Part shown: positions 54,786 through 63,945 of the stretch, piece by piece
How positions within the stretch are numbered: position 1 is the stretch's first letter
Layout of the letters: each line of letters opens with the position of its first letter
Source: Bog-473 sp963728845
GTDB lineage: Bacteria > Actinomycetota > Acidimicrobiia > Acidimicrobiales > RAAP-2
Direction of reading: 5' to 3'
Assembly (NCBI GenBank): GCA_963728845.1
Contig: CAVSLS010000055.1
Coordinates: 124,001 to 188,000, forward strand
DNA length: 64,000 nucleotides
Notes under the pieces: model-generated
Told to the model about the DNA's origin: nothing
Seen by the model: the letters and a program-made list of their open reading frames with translations, nothing else
Databases searched by the model: none
Position numbers and translations under genes: made by a program

Positions 54786-55060
54786 CGACTACGTCTGCAA
54801 GTCACCGGGATCACGACCGCGTCGATGAGCGCAATCCGTATCGTCTCGGGAGCCCACGGGTTGGCGCCTTCTCCTTGCTCCCAGATAGGTGACGGTTGGG
54901 TAGCCCGGCGGTGGGCCCTCTCGAGACCGGTGGTCAGGGCAACAATGAGCCCCGACAGCCCCTCTGCAACGACACGATCTCTCTGAAACCCGGAGGAACC
55001 GTCACCTGAAGATCCGAAAGGTTGGCCTGGTCGGTCTGAGAAACGAGTACTGGTCAAACG

Positions 55061-55330
55061 TCACAGACAGCAGGTTCGCACCTCACCGAGGGACGGATCG
55101 AAGCTCTCTCTCCGCCGGAATGCCACGGCAAACGTTTCGACAGCAAGGTCGTCCGCGAGTGCACTTCCGACTCTCCGAGCGAGAAAACGGTGGAGAGACT
55201 GAAAGTTTGCTGTGAAGGCAACCTCGAACGACCGGGATCCTGAAGCGAGCTCCCCTGTGGCGCTGCGATGTCCGTCTGGTCTTCTCGCTCCATGCTGTGT
55301 TCTTGTCTGAGAATCTCTTGACCGTTGCAC
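55061..55330 (-). pseudogene. ECF-type RNA polymerase sigma factor, region 2 remnant
   Basis: Between about 55225 and 55076 the minus strand reads FEVAFTANFQSLHRFLARRV, then ALADDLAVETFAVAFRRRESFDPSLGEVR, the sigma-70 region 2 pattern with the core-binding and -10 helix. It stops right after GEVR, and regions 3-4 are absent. The upstream part is not conserved. Remnant of an acquired or deleted gene. Confidence 0.65.
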
Positions 55331-55515
55331 GAAGATGCTGGCAGGCGTCCCCCGGCTGCATGCTCGGCGTTGATGACTTCCGGTTGTCGCCTCTACGACG
55401 ACCGGTACTTCGAGACCGGAACGAGGAGTTGAGAGACCCAGGACTTACGGAGTTCGATCACTACACCGGCCAGCGGCCGGCTTCGAAAGTGCCCGTGGTC
55501 GCCGTGAGTGGGCGC

Positions 55516-55989
55516 TCAATCGTTGAGATGGTCAAGTGGACGTCCTCGTTGGCCGCCCTCGAGAAGGCGTCCAATCTCGGCTACCTCGGCCCTTACCGAC
55601 TGAGCGAACCATCTTCCGGCAACCAGATCATGGAGCACCCCAAGGATTCCATGTCCAAGGTCAAGCTCTTCGACGTGTCGAATTCGAACGCCGTCGGGTA
55701 CGTCTTCAATCTCAAACCATGCGTGGAGGCTTCTTGGAACACCATGCTCGAGAGTCACATCGATATGATTCGGCAGGTCCCATCGGCATCTGGTGATCAC
55801 CGAGCCCTTGAAGCGGCCGAGGAATTTTCCATCTTCGCGAGCCAACATGCCGTTGGGAAGATCGGCGAGCTTCGTTACCCACACCATCTTCGTATCAGCC
55901 TTGGTGTATTGGGCAGGATCCAGAACGAAATCAAATGCCTCGATGGCACTGACTCCTCGAATGACCGCAATTCCTTCACCTCTCACCAT
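55516..55989 (-). CDS. SRPBCC (START/Bet v1-like) superfamily protein
   Basis: 157 residues from ATG 55989 with GAGG 5 nt upstream. It begins MVRGEGIAVIRGVSAIEAFDFVLDPAQYTKADTK, the usual first strand and helix pair of polyketide-cyclase-like proteins. ITRCRWDLPNHIDVTLEHG, LHAWFEIEDVPDGVRIRHVEEL and the long C-terminal helix (LVAGRWFAQSVRAEVAEIGRLLEG) follow. The hydrophobic cavity binds lipids or aromatics. Exact role unknown. Intact. Confidence 0.8.
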   Translation of the reverse strand: MVRGEGIAVIRGVSAIEAFDFVLDPAQYTKADTKMVWVTKLADLPNGMLAREDGKFLGRFKGSVITRCRWDLPNHIDVTLEHGVPRSLHAWFEIEDVPDGVRIRHVEELDLGHGILGVLHDLVAGRWFAQSVRAEVAEIGRLLEGGQRGRPLDHLND

Positions 55990-56357
55990 CGTTTCCTCAA
56001 AATACATCTGCCAGGCGTCGGTCAGGAGGGCATGGATGCGGTGAGGCGATGCGACCCACGCAGTATTGCCTGCCCCCACAGGTTGCCTGCCTGGAAGGTC
56101 GCTTTCGACGGGTCGGGTGGACGGCGGGGATGACTGCAACCCCGATCAGCCTGCGCTCTGTTGTCTTCGACGCGCACGGAGCCGATGCAGGTGGCCTGAC
56201 CCTCCTCTTGCCCGTGGGTCCCGACAGGCCGGAGGTACCCGGACAATTGGAGCCGAAGGTCCCTGGTCTGCACCCGTGACCGGGCGGAAACTGGAGAGAT
56301 GGGAGCCACGAGCCGCGTCGTGGGGCCGGTCAGTTGGATCCCGGGAGAGGCAGCTCG
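55990..56357. other. Divergent promoter region of the SRPBCC and ABC-permease genes
   Basis: 368 bp with no supported gene. It separates two divergent starts and probably holds both promoters. Confidence 0.4.
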
Positions 56358-57476
56358 ATGAGGTTCTTCGACCTCATTCTTCGCAACCTGTGGCGGAAAC
56401 CGGCGCGGTCGCTCGGACTGATACTCGCAGTTGCCATCGCGGTGATGACCGTGGTCACGCTCGACGTCACCAGCAGCGGTCTCGAGCAGTCTGCTGCTGC
56501 CATCATCTCGATCGGCAAGGCCGACTTCACCGTGGTGCAGAAGGGGGCCTCGAGCACCCTGACCAGCACGATCGACAGCGAAGAGCTCGCTCGCATCCGC
56601 CACACGCCGGGTGTCGCCAGTGCGATTGGCGTCCTGGTCGAGACCCAGCACATCAACGCCGACAATCCGGTGTTCATTGAGATCGGCATTGACCCCGGCG
56701 ATCTCAAGGCATTCGGCGTGACCGTCCAGACAGGGCGACCCTATTCGGCGACCGCCGCGAACGAAGTGATGCTCGGTTGGAGGGCAGCAGCGAACCTGGG
56801 CTTGCAAGTAGGCGACAGGTTCAACGCCAACGGCACGTCCAACGTCGTGGTAGGTACCTATTCCACTGGGAACGCGTTTGGGGATGCGGGAGCGATGTTT
56901 CCGCTGCCCGCCATCCAGGGTTACAACCGACTCGCCGGGATCGTGACGTTGGTCTTCGTCAAAGTGACGCCCGGCAGTTCCGCGTCTGCCGTGGCAGCCC
57001 GGGTCGCCTATGCCCAACCCGAGCTGACGACGATCCGCACCGCAACCCAATTCGGTCGGGCTGACCAAAACTTGGTCTATCTCCAGGCCGCCGTCAATGG
57101 CAGCACGGTATTGGCCATCTTGATCGGTGCGGTCATTGTGGGCAACACCATGCTGCTATCACTGTTCGAACGGACGCGTGAGTTCGGACTTCTCAGAGCC
57201 GTCGGTTGGACTCGCCGACGAACGGTGGGCCTCCTCCTCAGCGAGAGTCTGCTGCTCGCTTTCGCCGGCGCAGCCGTCGGTGTCGCATTGTCGTTCGTCG
57301 TGGCCGCCATTTTGGCCCGGCTTCCAGCCCTCAAGGGCATTCTGCATCCCAATTTCACCGAGGGCGCCTTCTGGCGGGCCTTGATAACGGCATTCGTGAT
57401 GACCTTCCTCGGCGCGCTGTACCCGACGACCCGCGCTGCGCTGCTGTCTCCGCTCAAGGCTCTCAGCTATGAGTGA
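56358..57476 (+). CDS. ABC transporter permease, FtsX/MacB-type
   Basis: Intact, 372 residues. One N-terminal membrane helix (LGLILAVAIAVMTVVTLDVTS) is followed by a large periplasmic-type domain of about 200 residues (TVVQKGASSTLTSTIDSEEL, GDLKAFGVTVQTGRPYSATAANEVMLG). Three helices at the C-terminus enclose LFERTREFGLLRAVGWTRRRTVGLLLSE, the FtsX signature. The gene overlaps the ATPase gene by 8 nt. Likely moves lipids, lipoproteins or drugs to the outside, powered by the partner. Confidence 0.9.
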   Translation: MRFFDLILRNLWRKPARSLGLILAVAIAVMTVVTLDVTSSGLEQSAAAIISIGKADFTVVQKGASSTLTSTIDSEELARIRHTPGVASAIGVLVETQHINADNPVFIEIGIDPGDLKAFGVTVQTGRPYSATAANEVMLGWRAAANLGLQVGDRFNANGTSNVVVGTYSTGNAFGDAGAMFPLPAIQGYNRLAGIVTLVFVKVTPGSSASAVAARVAYAQPELTTIRTATQFGRADQNLVYLQAAVNGSTVLAILIGAVIVGNTMLLSLFERTREFGLLRAVGWTRRRTVGLLLSESLLLAFAGAAVGVALSFVVAAILARLPALKGILHPNFTEGAFWRALITAFVMTFLGALYPTTRAALLSPLKALSYE

Positions 57477-58188
57477 GCAAGCACTTGCGGTCGAGATGAA
57501 GCAAGTCACCCGGGTGTACCCAGGTGAGGTCAATGCCCTGGCGGGGGTCGACCTGACCGTGGTCTACGGCGAGTCGGTCGCCATCATCGGGCCTTCCGGA
57601 TGCGGGAAGTCGACCCTCCTGCACCTTTTGGCCGCCATCGACGTCCCCACGTCTGGATCGGTCACGATGGCCGGGCGCGATCTGGCCGAGGTGCACGACC
57701 TGAGCTCCTATCGGCGGAGTGAGGTGGGTCTGGTCTTCCAGTTCCACAACCTCCTCCCGCAGCTCTCCGCCATCTCGAACGTGGAGATCCCCATGTTTGG
57801 AACCCACATGTCGGCCCGTCAGCGGACGGACCGGGCGCGTGACCTGTTGGCGGAGGTCGATCTAAGCGGATGCGAGCACCGGCTGCCGACGGAGCTCTCC
57901 GGTGGGGAGCGACAACGTGTGGCGATTGCCCGTGCCCTGGCCAATGACCCCAAGATCCTGCTCGCCGACGAACCCACGGGAAGCCTGGACTCGACGTCGA
58001 CAAGACGTTTTCTCGATCTCCTCGACCGGCTCGGGTCGGGAGGCATGACCATCGTGATGGTGACGCACTCACCCGATGTTGCCGCTCATGCCGACCGAAT
58101 CATCGAGATGCGCGACGGGACGATCATCGACCGGAGCCATGGCGCCGACGACGAGCACTCCGATCTCAGCCGTTCGACACCCCGATGA
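57469..58188 (+). CDS. ABC transporter ATP-binding protein, LolD/MacB-type
   Basis: Intact, 239 residues. Walker A is IGPSGCGKSTLL, the Q-loop FQFHNLLPQLSAISNVEIPM, the signature TELSGGERQRVAIARAL, Walker B ILLADEPTGSLDS, and the switch His in VMVTHSPDVA. The FQFHNLLP phrase is the MacB/LolD type. It pairs with the FtsX-type permease immediately upstream. Confidence 0.95.
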   Translation: MSEQALAVEMKQVTRVYPGEVNALAGVDLTVVYGESVAIIGPSGCGKSTLLHLLAAIDVPTSGSVTMAGRDLAEVHDLSSYRRSEVGLVFQFHNLLPQLSAISNVEIPMFGTHMSARQRTDRARDLLAEVDLSGCEHRLPTELSGGERQRVAIARALANDPKILLADEPTGSLDSTSTRRFLDLLDRLGSGGMTIVMVTHSPDVAAHADRIIEMRDGTIIDRSHGADDEHSDLSRSTPR

Positions 58189-58235
58189 GGCCGACGGCGG
58201 GCGAGACTGCACACCAGACAGGCTGGGCGGCTAGG

Positions 58236-58973
58236 TCAGAATCCAACCCCCCCTCCACTGGGTGACGTCGTCGGCGTGACCGGCGGCGAGGTCGTCGGTG
58301 CCGTGGCCGGCGGCGTCGTGGCCGGCGGCGTCGTGGCCGGCGGCGTCGTGGCCGGCGGCGTCGTGGCCGGCGGCGTCGTGGCCGGCGGCGATGTCGCCGG
58401 TGTGTTGGAGCTCGACGAGGGGTTCGGACTCATGGTGCTGGGCGTCGTGGTCTGCGGCACCGTTGAAGCGGTCGCCGGGGCCGTCGCGGCCGGCCTCACC
58501 GTGACCACGACAGACCACGCGCCCCATTTGTCGGTGATGTTCCCGTGCACCTGACCGGGAGCGGTGTCCCCAATGAACCAGTAGAGAGGTTTGCCGGAGT
58601 ACGTCACCTGGCGGTGTCCACCTCTGTGCATCACGGTGCCGAGGCTCGCCGCGTTCACTCCTGGTCCGGCGTTGGGCGAGGTCACACCCTTGGGCAGGAG
58701 GAGCGCGGGCCAGATCTTCAGACACCGGGCCGCGCACGGCACCTTGCTGGCCTTCAGGGTGTACACGGTCTTACCGCTGACGAGGATCGTGCCGTACTTG
58801 GTCGTCACGGTCGTCGAGACGACGACGTGCTTCACCTTGTGACTCGAGACCGCGGCAGCAATGCCGCCGATGATGACCGAGGACGAGAGTGCTCCAACGG
58901 CCAGAGTCACCGCAGCCGTCCGAAAGGAACTGCGGCGAGTCGGGAATGGGCCACCTTGCCGGCCAGTGTGCAT
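58236..58973 (-). CDS. Secreted PF03640-type repeat protein with PATTP tail
   Basis: 245 residues from ATG 58973; a GGAG lies 6 nt upstream of the ATG. A signal anchor (FRTAAVTLAVGALSSSVIIGGIAAAVS) is followed by YGTILVSGKTVYTLKASKVPC-ARCLKIWPALLLPKGVTSP and PLYWFIGDTAPGQVHGNITDKWGAWSVV, the 'secreted repeat of unknown function' (Lipoprotein_15) fold. Two Cys probably form a disulfide. The tail holds five or six PPATT units coded by an exact 15-bp DNA repeat and ends GGGVGF. It is divergent from the close paralog at 59276. Confidence 0.85.
   Translation of the reverse strand: MHTGRQGGPFPTRRSSFRTAAVTLAVGALSSSVIIGGIAAAVSSHKVKHVVVSTTVTTKYGTILVSGKTVYTLKASKVPCAARCLKIWPALLLPKGVTSPNAGPGVNAASLGTVMHRGGHRQVTYSGKPLYWFIGDTAPGQVHGNITDKWGAWSVVVTVRPAATAPATASTVPQTTTPSTMSPNPSSSSNTPATSPPATTPPATTPPATTPPATTPPATTPPATAPTTSPPVTPTTSPSGGGVGF
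58303..58392. repeat. 15-bp tandem repeat (five perfect copies plus one partial)
   Basis: The unit GTGGCCGGCGGCGTC runs from 58303 to 58377 five times, and a sixth copy with two changes at its end reaches 58392. On the minus strand it encodes T-P-P-A-T in the tail of the secreted protein. A likely slippage-variable tract. Confidence 0.85.
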
Positions 58974-59275
58974 ACTCCGCTCCAGTCTGCTCTCAATCGG
59001 GGTCGAGCCAGTTCTACGGATGAGGCTGCCGATTGGATTCCAATACCCCTTTCGGCACTGTCGCTGGCTGGCAAGCACCTCGCTCCTGGGGAAAGGCGCG
59101 CCACCGGGCGGCAATCCCTCCCGCCACCTGGGCCGTATTCATTGCCGACGCCACGGGAGAGAGCAGCCAGGTCGGGACACCCAGTCCGGCGAAGCGTTAC
59201 TCTCGGGACCTGTCCGGGCACGAACCGGCCAGCCTCATCCCACGGCGATACGAACAATCGAGGAGATGAGCAGAC

Positions 59276-59818
59276 ATGAGCGGTACGAAGCAAACGATCG
59301 AGACCACGGAGACAGCGAGAAGGGTCCCACTTCTGCGGATGGTGGGCGCGGTCCTGGCCGCTGGCAGCCTGTCTGCCGCCGTCGTGGCGGCCGACACAGC
59401 CGGTGCTGCAACGAGCACAGTTGTCACGACCAAGACTTCCAAATACGGGACCATCCTCGTCAGCGGCAAGACGGTGTACACCCTGAAGGCCAGCAACGTG
59501 GCGTGCGGGTCGAAGTGCTTGAAGGTGTGGCCTGCGCTCCTGCTGCCCAAGGGGGTGACGATGCCCTCGGCCGGGCCAGGAGTGAGCGCGGCCAATCTCG
59601 GCACCGTGGCGGCCGGCCGAGGAGCTCTCCAGGTGACCTACGCCGGTAAGCCCCTCTACTGGTTCATCGGGGACACCGCTCCGGGTCAGGTGCACGGGAA
59701 CATCACGGACAAATGGGGCAAATGGTCTGTCGTCGTGACCGCGAAGCCGTCCCATGCCAGCTCTGGATCCGGAGGGACGCCGACGACGAGCGCCGGATCA
59801 GGAGGAGTCTCCTTCTAG
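59276..59818 (+). CDS. Secreted PF03640-type repeat protein, paralog
   Basis: 180 residues. After a leader (LLRMVGAVLAAGSLSAAVVAADTAGAA) it reads YGTILVSGKTVYTLKASNVACGSKCLKVWPALLLPKGVTMP and ends PLYWFIGDTAPGQVHGNITDKWGKWSVVVTAKPS, nearly the same core as the divergent gene at 58236. The tail is a short Ser/Gly/Thr linker ending GGVSF instead of the PATTP repeats. The two arose by duplication. Both tails end in G-G-V-x-F. Confidence 0.85.
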   Translation: MSGTKQTIETTETARRVPLLRMVGAVLAAGSLSAAVVAADTAGAATSTVVTTKTSKYGTILVSGKTVYTLKASNVACGSKCLKVWPALLLPKGVTMPSAGPGVSAANLGTVAAGRGALQVTYAGKPLYWFIGDTAPGQVHGNITDKWGKWSVVVTAKPSHASSGSGGTPTTSAGSGGVSF

Positions 59819-59864
59819 TGCCACGGCGCGAGCGAGCGCCACGGCAGACGACTGGGCCGTGGTC

Positions 59865-60919
59865 ATGACAACGACCCTCATCGGACCCTCGCGGCCTGTC
59901 TCCGATGGAGCGAAGCGGACGAACCTGGGAGTGCGCGATGTGCGCGCCGCCCTCTCGTCGAAGATCTACCTCCCGGCGCTGGGCATTCCGGCGTTGGCCG
60001 GGGTTCTCGTAGGTATCGGGTGGTCGAGTCGGTGGGGGGGTCGGCGTTCGGCGGGTCCCTGACGAGCCTCCGCGTTGTCGTGATCGGCCCGTTGGCCCTT
60101 GGCGTCCTCGGGCTGATCCTCGTGGCGGAACGGCTCTGGCCGGCGCAACAACGACCACTCATCGCTCGGGGCCACCGACACGACCTCCTCATCGCCGTCG
60201 TCCACGCGACCCTGGTGCTGCCGCTCGTGACGGCATTGACGCTCTCCTTCGTCGAGGTCATTCGCAGGCTCCTTCCGTGGATCGTCTTGCCGAGGATGGA
60301 CACCGTGCCTCACTGGATCGCGATCGCCACCATCATCGTCGCGATGGACGGGTGCAACTGGGCCGTGCATCTCGCCAATCACCGGGTCCGCCTGCTCTGG
60401 CGGTTCCACGAGCTTCACCATTCGCAGGAGGACATGAACGCACTCACGGTCTTTCGCACCCATCCGCTCATTCATGTCTCCTACCTGTTGGCCCTCGTGC
60501 CGGGAGTCGTGCTCCTGGCCAACGGTGCACTCTCGCTGACCGTGTTGGCTCTCTACGGCTGCATCGTGGCCTTCGCACACTCGAACACCCGACTCGGGTT
60601 CGGGCCCGTCGGTCGGATCGTGGTGAGTCCGAACTTCCACCGCATCCACCACAAGCTCGATGGGCCACAGGATGTCAATCTCGGTTTCGCGCTGACGATC
60701 TGGGATCAGCTGTTCCACACTGCGGTCTTCCCGACGAAGGAAACGGTGCGGATCGACACCGGGCTCCCCGGCCGGCCCCTGACCGTCGAACAAGCAACGC
60801 CGCGTTCCCGACACCTGGCCGTCTTCGCCGCGCAACTGGTCGCGCCCTTCCGCCCGCTCGGTGAACCCGAGGGGCCCGTCGCGGCGCATGGCGCCCTGGA
60901 AGATTGCGGAGTGGTGTGA
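59865..60919 (+). CDS. Fatty acid hydroxylase/sterol desaturase family membrane protein (one frame break)
   Basis: About 350 residues when joined. The first 50 (MTTTLIGPSRPVSDGAKRTNL, then LPALGIPALAGVLVGIG) read in one frame. After a break at a G-run near 60035 the other frame continues VESVGGSAFGGSLTSLRVVVIGP. The di-iron histidine clusters are HLANHRVRLLWRFHELHHS, FRTHPLIH and SPNFHRIHH. Five or six membrane helices. It hydroxylates or desaturates a lipid or carotenoid. The stop overlaps the DoxX start (TGATG). Confidence 0.85.
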
Positions 60920-61458
60920 TGGTCACGACGACGGCCGAGACCCCGCGGCGCGCCGGCGGACGTTCCGGTCGTTCGGTGCTGGCGCTCGTCGTCGCGACGC
61001 GGACGGCAGAACTTCCAGCCAGCTATGCGTTGCTCGCGGCCCGCGTCGCGCTCGCCTGGATCTTCGTCTACTACGGCGCTGGAAAGCTGTTCGGAGCCTT
61101 CAATGGACCGGGCATCCACCGGACTGCCATCTACTTCTCGGAGACCGCTCACCTGCATCCGGGCGGATTCTTCGCAGTGCTGGGAGGGATCATCGAGTTC
61201 GGGGGCGCCGTGGCACTCGCACTCGGTCTCCTCTCACGCCTCGCCGGGATCGCCCTCTTCGGGGACATGGTGATGGCAATGATCACCGTCACGTGGGCTA
61301 CCGGTATCAATACGGCGTCACCTCCTCCCGGTTACCAGTTGAACATGGCGCTCGGAGTCCTCGCGCTGGTCGTTGCCGTCTTCGGGTCCGGGCGGTTCAG
61401 CCTCGACGCGCTGGTGGAACAGCGCCTCGGTCCCGCCACGCTGTCCGGCGTCACCTGA
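60919..61458 (+). CDS. DoxX family membrane protein
   Basis: Intact, 179 residues. Four membrane helices; the first contains ARVALAWIFVYYGAGKLFGAFNGPG, the typical DoxX opening. The second and third are FFAVLGGIIEFGGAVALALGLLSRLAGIALFGDMVMAMI, and the last is MALGVLALVVAVFGSGRFSLD. DoxX proteins are linked to thiol/oxidative stress or quinone contact in other actinobacteria. Coupled to the hydroxylase by TGATG. Confidence 0.88.
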   Translation: MVTTTAETPRRAGGRSGRSVLALVVATRTAELPASYALLAARVALAWIFVYYGAGKLFGAFNGPGIHRTAIYFSETAHLHPGGFFAVLGGIIEFGGAVALALGLLSRLAGIALFGDMVMAMITVTWATGINTASPPPGYQLNMALGVLALVVAVFGSGRFSLDALVEQRLGPATLSGVT

Positions 61459-61493
61459 TCCCGGCGGCCGTCACCTTGGGTACGGTGGGGTCG

Positions 61494-62958
61494 GTGACAC
61501 CAAAGGCCTCCGAGAAGGGCACCGCCCGGAACGCGGAAAAGCTCGACACGTACCGGGCCAAGCGGAACGCACGGAAGACTCCCGAGCCCATGGGCCGCCA
61601 ACGCGCGACGGGGCAAGGGAGCCAGAGGTTCGTGATCCAAGAGCACCATGCCGCGCAGCTTGCACTGGGACCTGCGGCTCGAGCGTGATGGCGTGCTGGT
61701 CTCCTGGGCCATCCCCAAGGGCCTCCCCGAGTCCCCCGACGAGAACCGACTCGCCGTGCACACCGAGGACCATCCCCTCGAGTACGTCACGTTCGAGGGG
61801 GAAATCCCCAAGGGAGAGTACGGGGGCGGCCGCATGACGATTTGGGACAGGGGACACTACGAGGTGGAGAAGTGGTCCGCCTCCGAGGTCAAGTTCGCCC
61901 TCCACGGCTCGAGGGCCAAGGGCGACTTCGTGCTGTTCCAGACGAACGACCGCAACTGGATGATCCACCGCCACGGCCCGACGACGCGCACGGATCCCTT
62001 GCCGACGTCCATCAAGCCGATGTTGGCCGTGGCCGGCGAGCTGCCGCAGGACGACGAGAACTGGGCCTTCGAGATCAAGTGGGACGGAATTCGGGCGATC
62101 CTCTTCGTCGAAGGCGGAAGGGTGCGCGCCCAGAGCAGGAACGACCTCGACGTCAGCGCGTCCTTCCCCGAATTGGCGGAGATCGGAGAATTCCTCGGAA
62201 TGACCACCTGCGTGCTGGACGGAGAGATCGTCGCGCTCGGTGAGGACGGCCGCCCGAGCTTCTCGACGCTACAACACCGCATGCACGTCGCAAACCAGAG
62301 GGAGGCGCGCCGGAGGGCGACGTCGGACCCGGTCAGCTTCGTGGCGTTCGACCTGTTGTACATCGACGGACACTCGCTCCTGGCGCTGCCGTATGACGAG
62401 CGCAGGGCCCAGCTCGAATCGTTGCACCTCTCCGGCGAGACCTTCACGACCACCGAGACCTTCCGGGACGTGCCGGGGCACGACATTTTGGCGGCCACGG
62501 TGCAGAACGGTCTCGAGGGTGTCGTGGCCAAACGGCGCGACTCCCCCTACCGGCCCGGTCGGCGACACGCGGACTGGACCAAGGTGAAGACTTTCCGCAC
62601 GCAAGAGGTGTTGATCGGGGGGTGGACCGAAGGGCGGGGCGAGCGGGAGGGGAGTCTGGGTGCGTTGCTGCTCGGCATCCCCGACCCCCACGGGCTGCGC
62701 TACGTGGGCAAGGTGGGGACGGGGTTCAGCGCCAGTGCACGCCGAGCCCTCCTCCAAGACCTGCAGCCGCTCGTGATTCAGCACAGCCCCTTCGGGTCGC
62801 CCCTGCCGGCGCGAGAAACCGCAGCGGCCCGCTTTGCCCGGCCGGTGCTGGTCGGAGAGGTCGAGTTCGGTGAGTGGACCACGGCAGGCCGGCTCCGACA
62901 TCCGATCTGGAGGGGTCTGCGTCCCGACAAGGCGCCCGGCGACGTCGTCGTGGAATGA
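61494..62958 (+). CDS. ligD: ATP-dependent DNA ligase with N-terminal 3'-phosphoesterase domain (LigD PE-LIG type; one frame break)
   Basis: About 487 residues. GTG 61494 opens VTPKASEKGTARNAEKLDTYRAKR. The PE domain continues FVIQEHHA, breaks near 61652, and resumes RSLHWDLRLERDGVLVSWAIPKGLP, EYVTFEGEIPKGEYGGG. The ligase part starts SIKPMLAVAGELP. The nucleotidyl-Lys motif is IKWDGIRA, followed by CVLDGEIVALGEDG, VSFVAFDLLYIDG, GLEGVVAKRRDSPY and DWTKVKTF. The OB-fold ends DVVVE. It seals breaks in non-homologous end joining. The polymerase part is the next gene; Ku is not in the window. Confidence 0.88.
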
Positions 62959-63019
62959 GACCGGGATCTCAGATCGGACGGGGTAAGAATCGGTCGATGG
63001 CCGGACCCGAGAGGAAGAG

Positions 63020-63928
63020 ATGATGGCGACGGGGACGTCGACACGGACGACCATCCAAGGGCGGCAGCTCTCCGTCTCCAACCTCGGCAAGGTGCTCTTC
63101 CCTCAGCGAGGTTTCACCAAAGGTCAGCTCATCGACTACTACGTTCGAGTCGCCGAGGTGATGCTGCCACACATCCGGGAACGGCCCCTGACGATGAAGC
63201 GGTTCCCCGACGGCGTCGAGGGCAAGTCGTTCTTCGAGAAGCACATTCCCTCCCACGCCCCCGACTGGGTGCACTCCGTCGAAGTGCCGTCCAACGACGC
63301 CCAGGACGTCATCCCCTACGTGATGGTCAACGACCTCCCGACGTTGGCGTGGGCTGCCAACCTTGGGACGATCGAGATACATGTGCCGCTCTGGCACGTC
63401 GGCCGGCGTCGCAAGCTGCCAGCTCGGCCCGACTTCATGGTCTTCGACTTAGATCCGGGCGAGGGCACATCGGTTGTCGAGTGTTGCGAGGTGGCTGGCC
63501 ACGTGATGCACGAGCTCGACAATGAAGGCATGGAGCCCTTCGCCAAGACGAGCGGGTCCAAAGGACTCCAGCTGTACGCCGCCGTGGGGCCGAAGACGAC
63601 CTGGGACGGCCTGCGCGCCCATGCATTCGACATCGCCCGCAAGCTGGAATCCGAACATCGTGACCTCGTCGTCTCCAACATGCGCAGGTCGTTGCGCCGG
63701 GGCCGGGTCCTCATCGACTGGAGCCAGAACCATCCGGCCAAGACCACGGTGGCGGTGTACTCGGTCCGGGCGATGCCCGCGCCGACCGTCTCGTCACCGG
63801 TCACGCGGAGTGAGGTGCACCAGTGCGCCGCCAAGAAGGACCCGGGCTTGCTGAGGTTCGAAACCGAGGACGTGCTGCGTCGCGTCGAGAAGGACGGCGA
63901 CCTGTTCGCTCCGCTCGGCCTCGGCTGA
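63020..63928 (+). CDS. LigD polymerase domain protein (archaeo-eukaryotic primase type)
   Basis: Intact, 302 residues. It shows LSVSNLGKVLFPQRGFTKGQLIDYYVRVAEVMLPHIRERPLTMKRFPDGVEG, the metal site VFDLDPGEGTS (two Asp), TSGSKGLQLYA (nucleotide-binding) and VLIDWSQNHPAKTTVAVYSVRAMP, all standard for NHEJ polymerases. It adds nucleotides at breaks before sealing. Lies 61 bp after the ligase gene. The two are fused in mycobacteria; here they are separate. Confidence 0.93.
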   Translation: MMATGTSTRTTIQGRQLSVSNLGKVLFPQRGFTKGQLIDYYVRVAEVMLPHIRERPLTMKRFPDGVEGKSFFEKHIPSHAPDWVHSVEVPSNDAQDVIPYVMVNDLPTLAWAANLGTIEIHVPLWHVGRRRKLPARPDFMVFDLDPGEGTSVVECCEVAGHVMHELDNEGMEPFAKTSGSKGLQLYAAVGPKTTWDGLRAHAFDIARKLESEHRDLVVSNMRRSLRRGRVLIDWSQNHPAKTTVAVYSVRAMPAPTVSSPVTRSEVHQCAAKKDPGLLRFETEDVLRRVEKDGDLFAPLGLG

Positions 63929-63929
63929 C

Positions 63930-63945
63930 GGGCGCAGCTGCGCCC
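63930..63945. terminator. GC-rich hairpin after the LigD polymerase gene
   Basis: GGGCGCAG with CTGCGCCC form a perfect 16-bp palindrome 1 bp after the stop. There is no U-run, so intrinsic termination is not certain. Confidence 0.4.

Noticed and set aside
58303..58392. Possible CRISPR or regulatory repeat
   Set aside because: 15-bp units without spacers, inside a coding tail; it encodes PPATT.
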